This document shows, one piece after another, positions 45,485 through 54,967 of a stretch of DNA of 64,000 nt; the first letter of the stretch is position 1, and each line of letters opens with the position of its first letter. The stretch is from Variovorax sp. WDL1. Lineage in GTDB: Bacteria > Pseudomonadota > Gammaproteobacteria > Burkholderiales > Burkholderiaceae_C. Where the stretch lies: NCBI RefSeq assembly GCF_001541225.1, contig NZ_LMTS01000158.1, forward strand, positions 45,915-109,914, read 5' to 3'. The notes beneath the pieces are model-generated. The model was not told the origin of the DNA. It worked only from the letters and a program-made list of their open reading frames with translations, and made no database searches. The position numbers were made by a program, and so were the translations under genes.

Positions 45485-46723
45485 ATGGACGTCACCATGG
45501 CCCGCTCCGGGCGCCGCGAACACGGACTGATCCTTGTGCTGAACTGCGGTTCATCCAGCATCAAGTTTGCGGTGTTCGATTCCTCGGCCGCGCCACTGCC
45601 GCGTCAGGCATTGTGGAATGGCAAGGTGCAGGGAATCGGCGGCGCCAACCCGGATTTCGGAGAGACCGGAGTTGCGCCGTTCTCGATCGAACTGGACACG
45701 GCACATCCGTATCGCGCCGCACTGCGCCTCATCCGCGATCGTGTCAGCCGGCGGCTCGACGGCCGCCACGTAGGTACGGTCGCCCACCGTATCGTCCACG
45801 GCGGCAGCAAATACTCCATGCCCGTGCGCCTGGACGCAAATGTCCTGGCCGACCTCAAGGGCTACATTCCTCTGGCCCCGCTGCACCAGCCATTCGCGCT
45901 CGAAGCCGTGGAGATCCTGCTGCGGGAGCAGCCAGATCTGCCACAGATGGCTTGCTTCGACACGGCCTTCCACCACACTTTGCCCCAGGTCGAGAAGATC
46001 CTGCCGTTGCCCTATGCCGCATGGGAGCGCGGTCTGCGTCGGTACGGGTTTCACGGCCTGTCGTATGAGTACATGGCAGTGGCCTTGCCCGAACGCCATG
46101 GCGACGCCGCGTGCGGGCGCACCGTCGTTGCCCACTTGGGCAGTGGCGCCAGTCTGTGCGCCATGCAAGGACTCAAAAGCGTGGCCACCACCATGGGCTT
46201 CTCCGCGCTTGACGGCCTGATGATGGGCACCCGCACCGGCGCGCTCGATCCGGGTGCGGTGCTCTACCTGATGGAAGTCGAGAAGCTCTCACTGGAGCAA
46301 GTGGGGCGCGTCCTCTATCACGAGTCCGGCCTGCTCGGCGTTTCGGGAATCTCGGCCGAGCCGCGCGTCATTGTCGGGCACGAGAACGATGCAGGCGAAA
46401 CGGGGGAGCGAGCGCGCTTGGCACTGGCCCTTTACGTGCGACGCATCGTGCGCGAGATCGGGGCCCTGGTCGCCGTGCTGGGCGGTCTGGACATGTTGGT
46501 GTTCACGGCGGGTGTCGGTGAACACAATGCGTTCATTCGCGAGCGCATCTGTGCGGCGCTGGGCTTTCTGGGCATTGCCCTGGATACCGACGCCAACGCC
46601 CGCCACGCGGCGAAGATTTCCAGCGACCACAGCCAGGTCATCGTGGCGGTCGAGCCCACCAACGAAGAGTGGATAGCCGCCAGCCACGCACTGTCCTGCC
46701 TGGACAGGGAGAAGGCGCGATGA
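45485..46723 (+). CDS. ackA: Acetate kinase
   Basis: A 412-residue ASKHA kinase: LVLNCGSSSIKFAVFD, AHRIVHGG, FDTAFHHTLP, YGFHGLSYEY, AHLGSGASLCA, GTRTGALDPGAVLYL and FTAGVGEHN are the acetokinase motifs. It makes ATP and acetate from acetyl phosphate, or the reverse. ATG 45485 has GAGAGGA about 9 nt upstream. It overlaps gltS by 4 bp, which couples acetyl-phosphate use with glutamate uptake. Confidence 0.95.
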   Translation: MDVTMARSGRREHGLILVLNCGSSSIKFAVFDSSAAPLPRQALWNGKVQGIGGANPDFGETGVAPFSIELDTAHPYRAALRLIRDRVSRRLDGRHVGTVAHRIVHGGSKYSMPVRLDANVLADLKGYIPLAPLHQPFALEAVEILLREQPDLPQMACFDTAFHHTLPQVEKILPLPYAAWERGLRRYGFHGLSYEYMAVALPERHGDAACGRTVVAHLGSGASLCAMQGLKSVATTMGFSALDGLMMGTRTGALDPGAVLYLMEVEKLSLEQVGRVLYHESGLLGVSGISAEPRVIVGHENDAGETGERARLALALYVRRIVREIGALVAVLGGLDMLVFTAGVGEHNAFIRERICAALGFLGIALDTDANARHAAKISSDHSQVIVAVEPTNEEWIAASHALSCLDREKAR

Positions 46724-47922
46724 CGATCGATGCCTTCCATGGATTCACGCTCGCCATCGTGCTGTTGTTCGTGGGCAAGGGCCTGGTTGCGCGTTGGGGC
46801 ATCTTGCGTCGATACAGCATCCCGGAATCCCTGGTGGGCGGCCTGGCCTGCGCCCTGGTTGTCTTCGCCCTGTACTACGGTGCGGGGATCGTCGTCAGTT
46901 TCGATCTCGAAGCGCGTGACGCGCTGCTGCTGTACTTCTTTGCGGCCATTGGCCTGGGTACCGACGCCCGCACGCTGCGCCATGGTGGGCGGCCCTTGCT
47001 GATCCTGTCGGGGTTGGCCATCGGGTTCATGGTGCTGCAGAACCTGGCCGGGATGGAGATGGCACGCGCCTTCGGCCTGGATCCGCGCGCCGGGCTGATG
47101 GTGGGATCGATTTCCCTGACCGGAGGCGTGGGCACCACCTTGGCCTGGTCCGATCACTTCGTTCAAAACCTCGGCATTGCGCAAGCGCAGGAACTGGGAT
47201 TGGCAGCGAACATGATCGGCCTGATCGCGGCCTGCACCATCGGCGGCCCGATCGCAAGCCTGCTCATGCGCAGGCATCGGCTTCAAGCCGGAGACAGCGC
47301 CCTGGAAATTGGCACGCTGCACAGCAATGAGCAGCATGCCCGCCTGGACTACTACGGCGTGCTGCTGGCATTGCTCTGGCTCAACTTGGCCTTGATGCTG
47401 GGATACGGAATCAATGCCTTGGTAGCGCGTACCCCCGTCACGCTGCCCGCCTTTGTGGGCTGCCTGCTGGCCGGGATTCTCCTGCGCATGGTGGCCGACT
47501 GGATGAGGCCGAGTGGGGGCGGACGTCTATGGAACTGGCCGAGCATGCAGCCAGGCATTGCCCTGGTCTCCGATATCTCACTGGGCCTGTTTCTGACCAT
47601 GGCGCTGATGGGACTCAGGCTCTGGGAGCTGCAGCCCGTGCTTGCCTTCATCACGGCGGCGATGCTGGTGCAGATTGCCCTGGTCATCGCATTCGTTTTG
47701 CTGATTGTTTTTCGGGCAATGGGCAAGGATTACCAAGCCGCCGTGGTGTGCGCGGGTTTCGGCGGTATTGCGCTGGGATCTACCGCCACTGCCATCGCCA
47801 ACATGACGGCGGTGACTCGGGAGCATGGTGCGGCACGCGAGGCGTTCATTGTGGTGCCCCTGGTATGTGGGTTCGTCATCGATATTGCGAACGCACTGGT
47901 AATCAGCCTGATGGCCGGTTAG
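46720..47922 (+). CDS. gltS: Sodium/glutamate symporter GltS
   Basis: A 400-residue inner-membrane transporter with about ten helices. GltS family motifs are YSIPESLVGGL, FFAAIGLGTDARTL, GSISLTGGVGTTLAWSD, and in the second repeat CAGFGGIALGSTATAIANM. It imports glutamate with Na+. The start overlaps ackA (ATGA). A 28-codon relic of a second gltS lies at 51469. Confidence 0.93.
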   Translation: MTIDAFHGFTLAIVLLFVGKGLVARWGILRRYSIPESLVGGLACALVVFALYYGAGIVVSFDLEARDALLLYFFAAIGLGTDARTLRHGGRPLLILSGLAIGFMVLQNLAGMEMARAFGLDPRAGLMVGSISLTGGVGTTLAWSDHFVQNLGIAQAQELGLAANMIGLIAACTIGGPIASLLMRRHRLQAGDSALEIGTLHSNEQHARLDYYGVLLALLWLNLALMLGYGINALVARTPVTLPAFVGCLLAGILLRMVADWMRPSGGGRLWNWPSMQPGIALVSDISLGLFLTMALMGLRLWELQPVLAFITAAMLVQIALVIAFVLLIVFRAMGKDYQAAVVCAGFGGIALGSTATAIANMTAVTREHGAAREAFIVVPLVCGFVIDIANALVISLMAG

Positions 47923-48065
47923 GCGAAGCGAAACAGCGGAGCGAGCTGGCAGATGGATACATCGCTGACGCGCTGGCGAGGCGTCGTCGCCCAGGAAATC
48001 GCAATCGACTCCCGTTTTCAAGCAAGGGGCTCTTTCTACTTGTGCAGAAATAGAGGTAATACGCT

Positions 48066-49817
48066 TTGACGAATAAAAAGAACGGCAATATCGACTCAGC
48101 CATCAATCCGAAGTTGGATGGGGATGCCCATGTCGCTTGGGCACAGGCTTGGTCGTCTATTTCGCCGGAGACATCGTTGCTCGCGTGGGTGGACTGGGCG
48201 AGCCATTTAGCAAACAGTCCTGGCAAGCAAGCCGAGCTTTTGGCGTTTGCAGCCTCCCTGTCCGAGCAATGGATGGCCGTATTGAAGAAGAATCGGGCCA
48301 ACCCGAACCGGGGAGCCACCGCTCCTGACCGGTCACCTGTCAATGACCGCCGCTTCAACGATCCTGCATGGGATCAATGGCCCTACGACCTTTTCCGCAG
48401 TTCATTCGTCAATCAGACCAAATGGTGGGAGCAGGCCACGCAGGGGGTGTGGGGAGTGGATCCGAAACACCAACGCCTGCTGGCGTTTGGCGCCAAACAG
48501 TGGCTGGAAATGCTTTCGCCCGCCAACGCTGCGGTTTTCAACCCCGTTGTCCTGAAAAGAACCATCGCAGAGCAAGGCGCCAATCTAGCGCGGGGGACGT
48601 CCAACTTTCTCGACGACTTGCGTCGGCAACTATCCGGCCAGCCTCCCGCGGGAACGGAGAACTTCGTCGTTGGGCGCGACGTAGCGGTCACGGAAGGAAA
48701 AGTCGTTCTGAGAAATCGACTGATCGAACTGATTCAGTACACGCCCACTACCGAGAAAGTCCATCCCGAACCGATCATGATCATTCCTGCCTGGATCATG
48801 AAGTACTACGTACTGGATCTGTCACCGCATAACTCGCTGATACGGTATCTGGTTGCGCAAGGGCATACGGTTTTTTGCATCTCCTGGAGAAATCCGGATG
48901 CTGAGGATCGAGATTTGGGCATGGATGAGTACCTGGAGTTCGGCCTGCATGCAGCGCTGGACGCTGTGACTTCCGTTGTCCCCGGGCATGGAGTCCACGC
49001 GGCTGGTTATTGCCTGGGCGGAACGCTACTGGCCATTGGTGCTTCAGCCATGGCGCGTGATGGCGATACGCGGCTGGTGTCGGTAAGCCTGCTTGCCGCA
49101 CAGACGGACTTCAGCGAACCGGGCGAGCTGAGTCTTTTCATCAACGAGAGTCAAGTGGCGCTGTTGGAAGCCAGCATGGCTCAAACCGGTTATTTGACCT
49201 CCGACCAGATGAGCGGAGCTTTTCAGCTACTGCGCTCCTACGATCTCATATGGTCTCGCATGATTGACGAATACCTATTGGGCGATCGCCGGCCAATGAC
49301 CGACCTGATGGCTTGGAATGCCGATGGGACTCGCCTGCCCGCGAAGATGCATTCGCAGTATCTCCGACGCCTTTACCTGAATAACGATCTCAGCGCGGGG
49401 CGTTATCCCGTCACGGGTCGCCCCGTTTCAGTGGGAGACATCGCTGTGCCGGTGTTTTGCGTCGGCACTGCCTCGGATCATATTGCGCCTTGGCGCTCGG
49501 TTTACAAGCTGCATCTCCTGTCTTCGGCCGAGCTGACTTTCGTGCTGACCACTGGAGGACACAACGGCGGCATCGTGAGCGAGCCCGGCCGAGGTAAGCG
49601 CCAATATCAAATCCATACCCGCGCGGCCGGTGATGGATACATGGCGCCGGATGAGTGGCAAGCGACGATGCAGACGCATCCGGATTCCTGGTGGCCCGCA
49701 TGGTCGGCGTGGCTGCGAGAGCGTTCCGGTGATGTTGTTGCGCCTCCGCTCATAGGTGCTGAATCCAGTGGATACCCCACTGTTTGCGACGCCCCAGGGG
49801 AATATGTACGCAACTGA
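48066..49817 (+). CDS. phaC: Class I polyhydroxyalkanoate synthase
   Basis: A 583-residue PHA synthase. It has the PhaC N-terminal domain (FNDPAWDQWPYDLFRSSFVN), the lipase-box-like GYCLGG with nucleophile Cys about 316, the acid in GTASDHIAPWRS, and the base in TTGGHNGGIVSEPG. It polymerises (R)-3-hydroxyacyl-CoA on granules. The start is a TTG; the nearest in-frame ATG would remove conserved N-terminal sequence. An AGAGG lies about 8 nt upstream. Confidence 0.94.
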   Translation: MTNKKNGNIDSAINPKLDGDAHVAWAQAWSSISPETSLLAWVDWASHLANSPGKQAELLAFAASLSEQWMAVLKKNRANPNRGATAPDRSPVNDRRFNDPAWDQWPYDLFRSSFVNQTKWWEQATQGVWGVDPKHQRLLAFGAKQWLEMLSPANAAVFNPVVLKRTIAEQGANLARGTSNFLDDLRRQLSGQPPAGTENFVVGRDVAVTEGKVVLRNRLIELIQYTPTTEKVHPEPIMIIPAWIMKYYVLDLSPHNSLIRYLVAQGHTVFCISWRNPDAEDRDLGMDEYLEFGLHAALDAVTSVVPGHGVHAAGYCLGGTLLAIGASAMARDGDTRLVSVSLLAAQTDFSEPGELSLFINESQVALLEASMAQTGYLTSDQMSGAFQLLRSYDLIWSRMIDEYLLGDRRPMTDLMAWNADGTRLPAKMHSQYLRRLYLNNDLSAGRYPVTGRPVSVGDIAVPVFCVGTASDHIAPWRSVYKLHLLSSAELTFVLTTGGHNGGIVSEPGRGKRQYQIHTRAAGDGYMAPDEWQATMQTHPDSWWPAWSAWLRERSGDVVAPPLIGAESSGYPTVCDAPGEYVRN

Positions 49818-49904
49818 ATAAGCGCATACCGCGTCCGCTATTGCGACACGGTATACGCAATATCTGTTCGTCACCCCGTTTTACTCTGATAACTGGAGAC
49901 ATTC

Positions 49905-50399
49905 ATGTACTCAAGAATCCTGGTTCCGCTCGACGGAAGTCCTACTGCCGATTTGGCGCTCCACCACGCTGCGGTGCTGGCACGCCTGAATGGCGCAACC
50001 ATCGTCTTGCTGCACGTCATCGAGGAGATGAAGCACAGCAACGGCTTCGAGAGGCCGAGGATCTATATTGAAGAAGTGAGGCCGGGCTTCCTGGCGGCCG
50101 GGCAGAAGCTGCTGGACGAGGCGGCGCTGCGGCTGAGACAGGGAGGCCTGGTGGTTGAGACCGTCCTTCTGGAAAGTAACGGCGAGCGCGTCTCGGTGCT
50201 CATCGCTCAGCAGGCACTGACTACTCAATGCGAGTTGGTGGTGTTGGGTACCCACGGACGCCGGGGCGTGGACAGGCTGCTGATGGGAAGCGATGCAGAG
50301 CAGCTCGCTCGCATCGCACCAGTTCCGGTGATGCTGGTGCGCCAGTCCCAATCGGTCATTGTGACTGCAACCCCTGGGCAGGGTGGCACGCCAGCGTGA
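49905..50399 (+). CDS. Universal stress protein (UspA family)
   Basis: A 164-residue Usp domain: YSRILVPLDGSPTADLALHH at the start and the ATP-binding GTHGRRGVDRLLMGSDAEQL near the end (G-2x-G-9x-G-S type). It should bind ATP. Such proteins often accompany PHA, acetate and anaerobic-metabolism genes. CTGGAGAC precedes the ATG. Its stop overlaps the GTG of the next gene. Confidence 0.94.
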   Translation: MYSRILVPLDGSPTADLALHHAAVLARLNGATIVLLHVIEEMKHSNGFERPRIYIEEVRPGFLAAGQKLLDEAALRLRQGGLVVETVLLESNGERVSVLIAQQALTTQCELVVLGTHGRRGVDRLLMGSDAEQLARIAPVPVMLVRQSQSVIVTATPGQGGTPA

Positions 50400-51469
50400 C
50401 GAAAGTTCAGTCCGCCGACCCCGCTGAATGGAGGCTGGAAGTCGCAGCCTCCTTGCTGCTGCTATTGCTGAGCGCCCCCGCACAGGCCCAGTCCTGCCAC
50501 CAGGACAACCCGCTGCGCTCAACGGGAACGCTCAATCTGCGGATCGACAACGACATGTTCGGCGGCATTGGACAAGATCAAGGCTACTCCAATGGATTTC
50601 TCGTCAGCTGGGTCTCCCCCAACCTTGTGGACTATCGCGATGACCCTTGCCTACCCCGTCTCGTCCGTGGGCTGAATCGTTTTCTCACAGTGCTGCAACC
50701 CGAGGGTTTTGACGAACAGAACATGACCATCGGCTTCGGGCAGATGATGTACACCCCCAGCGACAAAACGCGCAGCGATCTGATCAAAGACGACCGCCCT
50801 TTCGCCGGCGCAATGATGTTGAGCTTTGGCTACAACGCGCGGCGCGGCGATACGCTGCGCACCTCACAAATCCGCGTCGGTGTTGTGGGCCCCTCCTCCT
50901 TGGCCAGGCAAACCCAGAACTGGTGGCATGACACCATCGGCGTCGACAAATTCAATGGCTGGCGACACCAACTGCGCGACGAGCCTGTGCTGCAGTTGCT
51001 GCACGAACGCCGAACGCGAGTCTTCAGGCAAGAAAACGTCAGCGGTTGGGGCTGGGATCTGACCCGCCACTGGGGCGGCAGCTTCGGCAATTTCGCCACC
51101 TACGCGAATGTCGGTGGAGAACTGCGCTATGGCCTGCGCCTGCCGGATGATTTAGGCACGGCACCGCTGCGGCCTGCCGGAGAAAACACCGCGCCCGTGC
51201 GCACGACCGCTGGCGGCAACTGGAACGCCCACCTCTTCGTGGCGCTAGACGCTCGCTGGGTTCTGCACGACATCACGTTGGACGGCAATACCTTCAAGTC
51301 CAGCCATAGCGTGGATAAACGGTCACTCGTGGCGGATGTCGGCTACGGCGTCGCGATTACCCAGGGCAATTGGCGCATCGCGATAGCCCGCTACCACCGC
51401 ACACGCGAATTCCGGGGACAAAACGAAATCCCGGTCTACGGAACGATCACTGTAGGAAGGAAATTCTGA
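50396..51469 (+). CDS. LpxR-family (DUF2219) outer-membrane lipid A deacylase-like protein
   Basis: A 357-residue protein with a signal peptide ending AQAQ and an LpxR/DUF2219 barrel: LNLRIDNDMFGGIGQDQGYS, NGFLVSWVSP, IKDDRPFAGAMMLSFGYN, GWRHQLRDEPVLQL and the C-terminal YGTITVGRKF. LpxR removes a 3'-acyloxyacyl chain from lipid A using Ca2+; the N-terminal Asn/Asp region is present. The start is a GTG overlapping the Usp stop (GTGA). Confidence 0.85.
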   Translation: MTKVQSADPAEWRLEVAASLLLLLLSAPAQAQSCHQDNPLRSTGTLNLRIDNDMFGGIGQDQGYSNGFLVSWVSPNLVDYRDDPCLPRLVRGLNRFLTVLQPEGFDEQNMTIGFGQMMYTPSDKTRSDLIKDDRPFAGAMMLSFGYNARRGDTLRTSQIRVGVVGPSSLARQTQNWWHDTIGVDKFNGWRHQLRDEPVLQLLHERRTRVFRQENVSGWGWDLTRHWGGSFGNFATYANVGGELRYGLRLPDDLGTAPLRPAGENTAPVRTTAGGNWNAHLFVALDARWVLHDITLDGNTFKSSHSVDKRSLVADVGYGVAITQGNWRIAIARYHRTREFRGQNEIPVYGTITVGRKF

Positions 51470-51555
51470 TGCCGGTCGATTCCTTCCTCGACTCCACATG
51501 GGCCGTCCTGTTGTTATTCGTCGGCACGGGACTGATTGCTCGTGTGGAGTACTGA
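51469..51555 (+). pseudogene. gltS 5'-end relic (28 codons)
   Basis: ATG 51469 overlaps the LpxR stop (TGATG) and the frame reads MPVDSFLDSTWAVLLLFVGT, GLIARVEY, stop. It matches the GltS start at 46720 (MTIDAFHGFTLAIVLLFVGK, GLVARWG). Similarity ends at the stop. It is a fragment of a second gltS gene. Confidence 0.75.
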
Positions 51556-51619
51556 CGCCGACCAAGCACCCGAGTTCGATAAGTGAACCAGGACAACCAA
51601 TAAGAAAGGAGACAACCGC

Positions 51620-52515
51620 ATGCAACGGCTCACCCTTGCCCTTCCAGGCAACGAACATTTCGCCGGTCGCCTCGCGCAGGCATATGGCAGCGATGTCGGC
51701 CGCATCGAAACGCGCCGATTCCCCGATGGCGAAAGCTATGTCCGATTGCATGGCGAACCTGCTGGCCAGATCGTGGATCTAATTTGCACGCTGACCCATC
51801 CAGACCCGCAGTTCCTGCTCCTGGCTTTTGCCGCGGACGCCGTGCGAGAGCTTGGCGCGCGCGAGGTGAACCTGGTTGCACCCTACCTGGCCTACATGCG
51901 CCACGACAAGCGATTCCATGACGGCGAAAGCGTGACGTCGCGGACTTTCGCACGCTTGGTCTCATCGACGTTCGACAAGCTGCTCACGGTGGATCCGCAT
52001 CTGCACCGCTATCCGACACTATCAGCGGTCTACACAATCCCCACCATCACCTTGCATGCCGCGCCACTGCTGGCCGACTGGATCGCGAATCATGTCGAAG
52101 AACCCTTGATCGTGGGCCCCGACGAGGAAAGCCAGCAATGGGCCGGCGCCATCGCGTCCCGCATCGGCGTACCGCACGCTGTGCTTCGCAAGACACGCCA
52201 TGGCGATCGCAGCGTGGACATCGATGTTCCCGACCTGTCGATCTGGCGCGGCAGAACGCCGGTGCTTGTGGACGACATCGCATCCTCGGGCCGCACGCTC
52301 GCCGTCGCGGCGCGCAAACTCGCCGAGCAAGGAATGCGCAAGCCGGAGTGCGAGTGGTGCATGCCCTGTTCGCCGAGGATGCCTGGGCCCAATTGACACC
52401 GTTGTTTGCCCGAATTACGTCCACCGACGCAGTACCGCATCCGAGCAACCGGATTGGTCTCGCTTCGCTGATTGCCGACGCTCTCTCTAGCGGGAAAACC
52501 GATCCGCGAGGCTGA
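51620..52515 (+). pseudogene. prs: PRPP synthetase homologue, frameshifted near the C-terminus
   Basis: The first frame (to about 52345) has the ribose-phosphate pyrophosphokinase features: RRFPDGESYVRLHG, NLVAPYLAYMRHDKRFHDGE, TVDPHLHR, GPDEESQQW, and the PRPP-binding loop VLVDDIASSGRTLAVAARKL. The C-terminal strand (VVHALFAEDAWAQL, then ITSTDAVPHPSNRI) continues in another frame to 52515. The shift lies in GGAGTGCGAGTGGTG, about 52345-52355. Read as it stands, the protein stops at 52396 after altered residues. Normal Prs converts ribose 5-phosphate and ATP to PRPP. Confidence 0.85.
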
Positions 52516-52553
52516 TCTTTTTATCGATCCAACTATTTTCAAGGAGACCTGAA

Positions 52554-54932
52554 ATGTCCTCTCAGGCTAACCTCGCAACCGATTGGCGTGCCGGTTACGG
52601 GCCCATCGCGCACCGGTCTGAAACCATCGAACGTATGCAGGCCCTCGTGCACCGTCTGGTCGCGCAAAGGCGTATAGCAGACGAAGCCTCGGCCCATGCG
52701 CTGCTGGCTGCAGCCGACCGGGTGGCCTGCACGGCCATGAGCGTAGTGGCGCATATGACCTATGCCCGGCGCATCGACCGAAGCGGCTGCCCCCTGGGCT
52801 CCGATGATTTCAAACAAACGCCCGAAGGCCACACCGGCGGCTCGCTCAACATGGTGCCAGCCTTCGTGGGTTATCTGTTGGCCAACGCGCTGACCGGGAC
52901 GACACGCGGCTGGCTCATGGGGCAGGGGCACTGCGTGGCCGCGATCGAGGCGGTGAACGCACTGACCGGCGATGTGTCCGCCGCCCAGCGTGGACGCTAC
53001 GACCGCAGCGAGGCGGGCCTGTCGCGTTTGATCGGGGACTTCTACTCCTATGCCATCGATAAGCAGGGGCGACCCGCGGTACCGCTGGGTAGCCATGCCG
53101 GGCCGAACACGGCCGGCGCGATCTCCGAAGGCGGCTATCTGGGGTTCGCCGGGCTGCAGTATGTGCACACGCCGTTGCCGGGAGAAAGCCTGGTGGCATT
53201 CCTCAGTGATGGCGCTTTCGAGGAACAACGTGGCTCGGACTGGGCGCCGCGCTGGTGGCGCGCCGAGGACTGCGGCTTCGCCATCCCGGTCATGATTCTC
53301 AACGGACGGCGCATCGAGCAGCGCACCCAGATCGTGCAGGAAGGTGGCGCTGCCTGGCTGGCCGAAGACCTGCGCCACAACGGCTTCGATCCCGTCATCG
53401 TCGATGGACGCGATCCAGTGGCGATCGCATGGGCCATTGTTGAAGCCGAAGACACGCTGAGCGCCTTCGCTGCACGCTCGGATCGGCGCTATCCGGTCAA
53501 GCTGCCTTACGTGATCGCCGAGACGGAGAAAGGTTTTGGCTTCCCGGGCGCGGCGACCAATGCCGCCCACAACCTGCCGCTGAACGGCAATCCGCGCGAG
53601 GATGCGCAGGCACGCGAGGCCTTCAACGCAGGGGCTGCGGCGCTGTTCGTGCCTGAGAGCGAACTGGCAAACGCGTTCACCGTCCTGGCGAATCACGGCC
53701 AGAGCCAGCGCTCGCGCGAAAGCGAGCACCCCATGGCCCGACGCCATCCAGCGAGCCCTCATCTGCCGATGCCGGCCTGGGTGCCAACCGAGGTGTCGGG
53801 CAGCGCCATGTCCGCACTGGACCGTTGGTTCGTGGAGCTAGTGCAGGCAAATCCACAGTTGCGCATCCGGATCGGCAATCCCGATGAACTGGCCAGCAAC
53901 AAGATGGGTGCCACGCTGGCGCTGCTCAGGCACCGCGTCAACGTGCCCGAACCCGGCGCCCCGGAATCGACGGATGGCTCGGTGGTCACCGCACTCAATG
54001 AAGAAGCCGTTGCGGCCGCCGCCCTCGCCAACAAAGGGGGGCTGAACCTGATCGTCAGCTACGAGGCCTTCGCGGCCAAGATGCTTGGATTGATGCGCCA
54101 GGAGATCATCTTCGCGCGTCGGCAGAAGGAACTGGGCCAGCCGCCAGGCTGGATCTCCGTCCCGCTGATCGTCACATCCCACACCTGGGAGAACAGCAAG
54201 AACGAGCAGTCACACCAGGACCCGACCATTGGCGAAGCATTGCTGGGGGAGATGTCGGACACCGCACGCGTGTTGTTCCCGGTGGATGCCAACACGGCGT
54301 GCGCCGCGCTGCGAGCGGTCTACGCCAGCCGGGGCCAAGTGGCTTGTGTTGTGGTCTCCAAGCGCGACACGCCGAATCACTTCAATGCCGCCGCCGCTCA
54401 ATCGCTGATCGAGCACGGCGCAGCCCATGTAGCCGGCGATCCGGCTACAGCACAACTGCAGTTCGTGGCGATTGGCGCCTACCAGTTGGAGGAAGCGCTC
54501 AAAGCCCACGCCCGCCTGGGGCACCATGGGTTTACGTCGTGCGTCACCATGGCGATCGAGCCCGGCCGTCTGCGCATTCCACGAGACGACCTTGAGGCCG
54601 CCTTCGTGCTCGGTGACGAAGCACTGCAAGCGCTCTTCCCGCCTCACCTGCCGCGCGTGTTGATGAGCCATACCCGCCCTGAGCCGATGCTGGGCGTGCT
54701 GCGCCGCATTGACAGCGGCCCCTCGAAGACGCGGGCTTTGGGCTACATCAACCGCGGCGGCACACTCGATGTGGCTGGAATGCTGATCGCCAACCGCTGC
54801 ACCTGGGCGGACGCCATCTATGCGGCTGCGCAAGTGACCGGCTGGAACAGTTCGCAGGTTGCTGCGGCCGCGACCGACGCGCGAATTTCAAGTGGTTCTG
54901 ACGCGGTCCGCGGCGACCGCGCCGGTTCCTGA
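52554..54932 (+). CDS. Divergent phosphoketolase-family enzyme
   Basis: A 792-residue thiamine-diphosphate enzyme of the phosphoketolase family: TPEGHTGGSLNMVPAFVGYL, GPNTAGAISEGGYLGFAGLQ, and FDPVIVDGRDPVAIAWAIVE. The ThDP motif normally begins GDG; here it is SDG (LSDGAFEEQRGSDW) with the Asn 30 residues later (MILNG). Phosphoketolases split xylulose 5-phosphate or fructose 6-phosphate with phosphate to acetyl phosphate. Some databases name close relatives xylulose-5-phosphate 3-epimerase, so the reaction is not certain. AAGGAGACC precedes the ATG. Confidence 0.88.
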   Translation: MSSQANLATDWRAGYGPIAHRSETIERMQALVHRLVAQRRIADEASAHALLAAADRVACTAMSVVAHMTYARRIDRSGCPLGSDDFKQTPEGHTGGSLNMVPAFVGYLLANALTGTTRGWLMGQGHCVAAIEAVNALTGDVSAAQRGRYDRSEAGLSRLIGDFYSYAIDKQGRPAVPLGSHAGPNTAGAISEGGYLGFAGLQYVHTPLPGESLVAFLSDGAFEEQRGSDWAPRWWRAEDCGFAIPVMILNGRRIEQRTQIVQEGGAAWLAEDLRHNGFDPVIVDGRDPVAIAWAIVEAEDTLSAFAARSDRRYPVKLPYVIAETEKGFGFPGAATNAAHNLPLNGNPREDAQAREAFNAGAAALFVPESELANAFTVLANHGQSQRSRESEHPMARRHPASPHLPMPAWVPTEVSGSAMSALDRWFVELVQANPQLRIRIGNPDELASNKMGATLALLRHRVNVPEPGAPESTDGSVVTALNEEAVAAAALANKGGLNLIVSYEAFAAKMLGLMRQEIIFARRQKELGQPPGWISVPLIVTSHTWENSKNEQSHQDPTIGEALLGEMSDTARVLFPVDANTACAALRAVYASRGQVACVVVSKRDTPNHFNAAAAQSLIEHGAAHVAGDPATAQLQFVAIGAYQLEEALKAHARLGHHGFTSCVTMAIEPGRLRIPRDDLEAAFVLGDEALQALFPPHLPRVLMSHTRPEPMLGVLRRIDSGPSKTRALGYINRGGTLDVAGMLIANRCTWADAIYAAAQVTGWNSSQVAAAATDARISSGSDAVRGDRAGS

Positions 54933-54967
54933 TTTCACAACCCACCAACAAGAGAGGAGACAACTAC

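Noticed and set aside
46720..51555. The two gltS-like starts as ends of a composite transposon or tandem duplication
   Set aside because: The genes between them (phaC, usp, lpxR-like) have no transposase and no direct repeats could be seen beyond the short gltS similarity.
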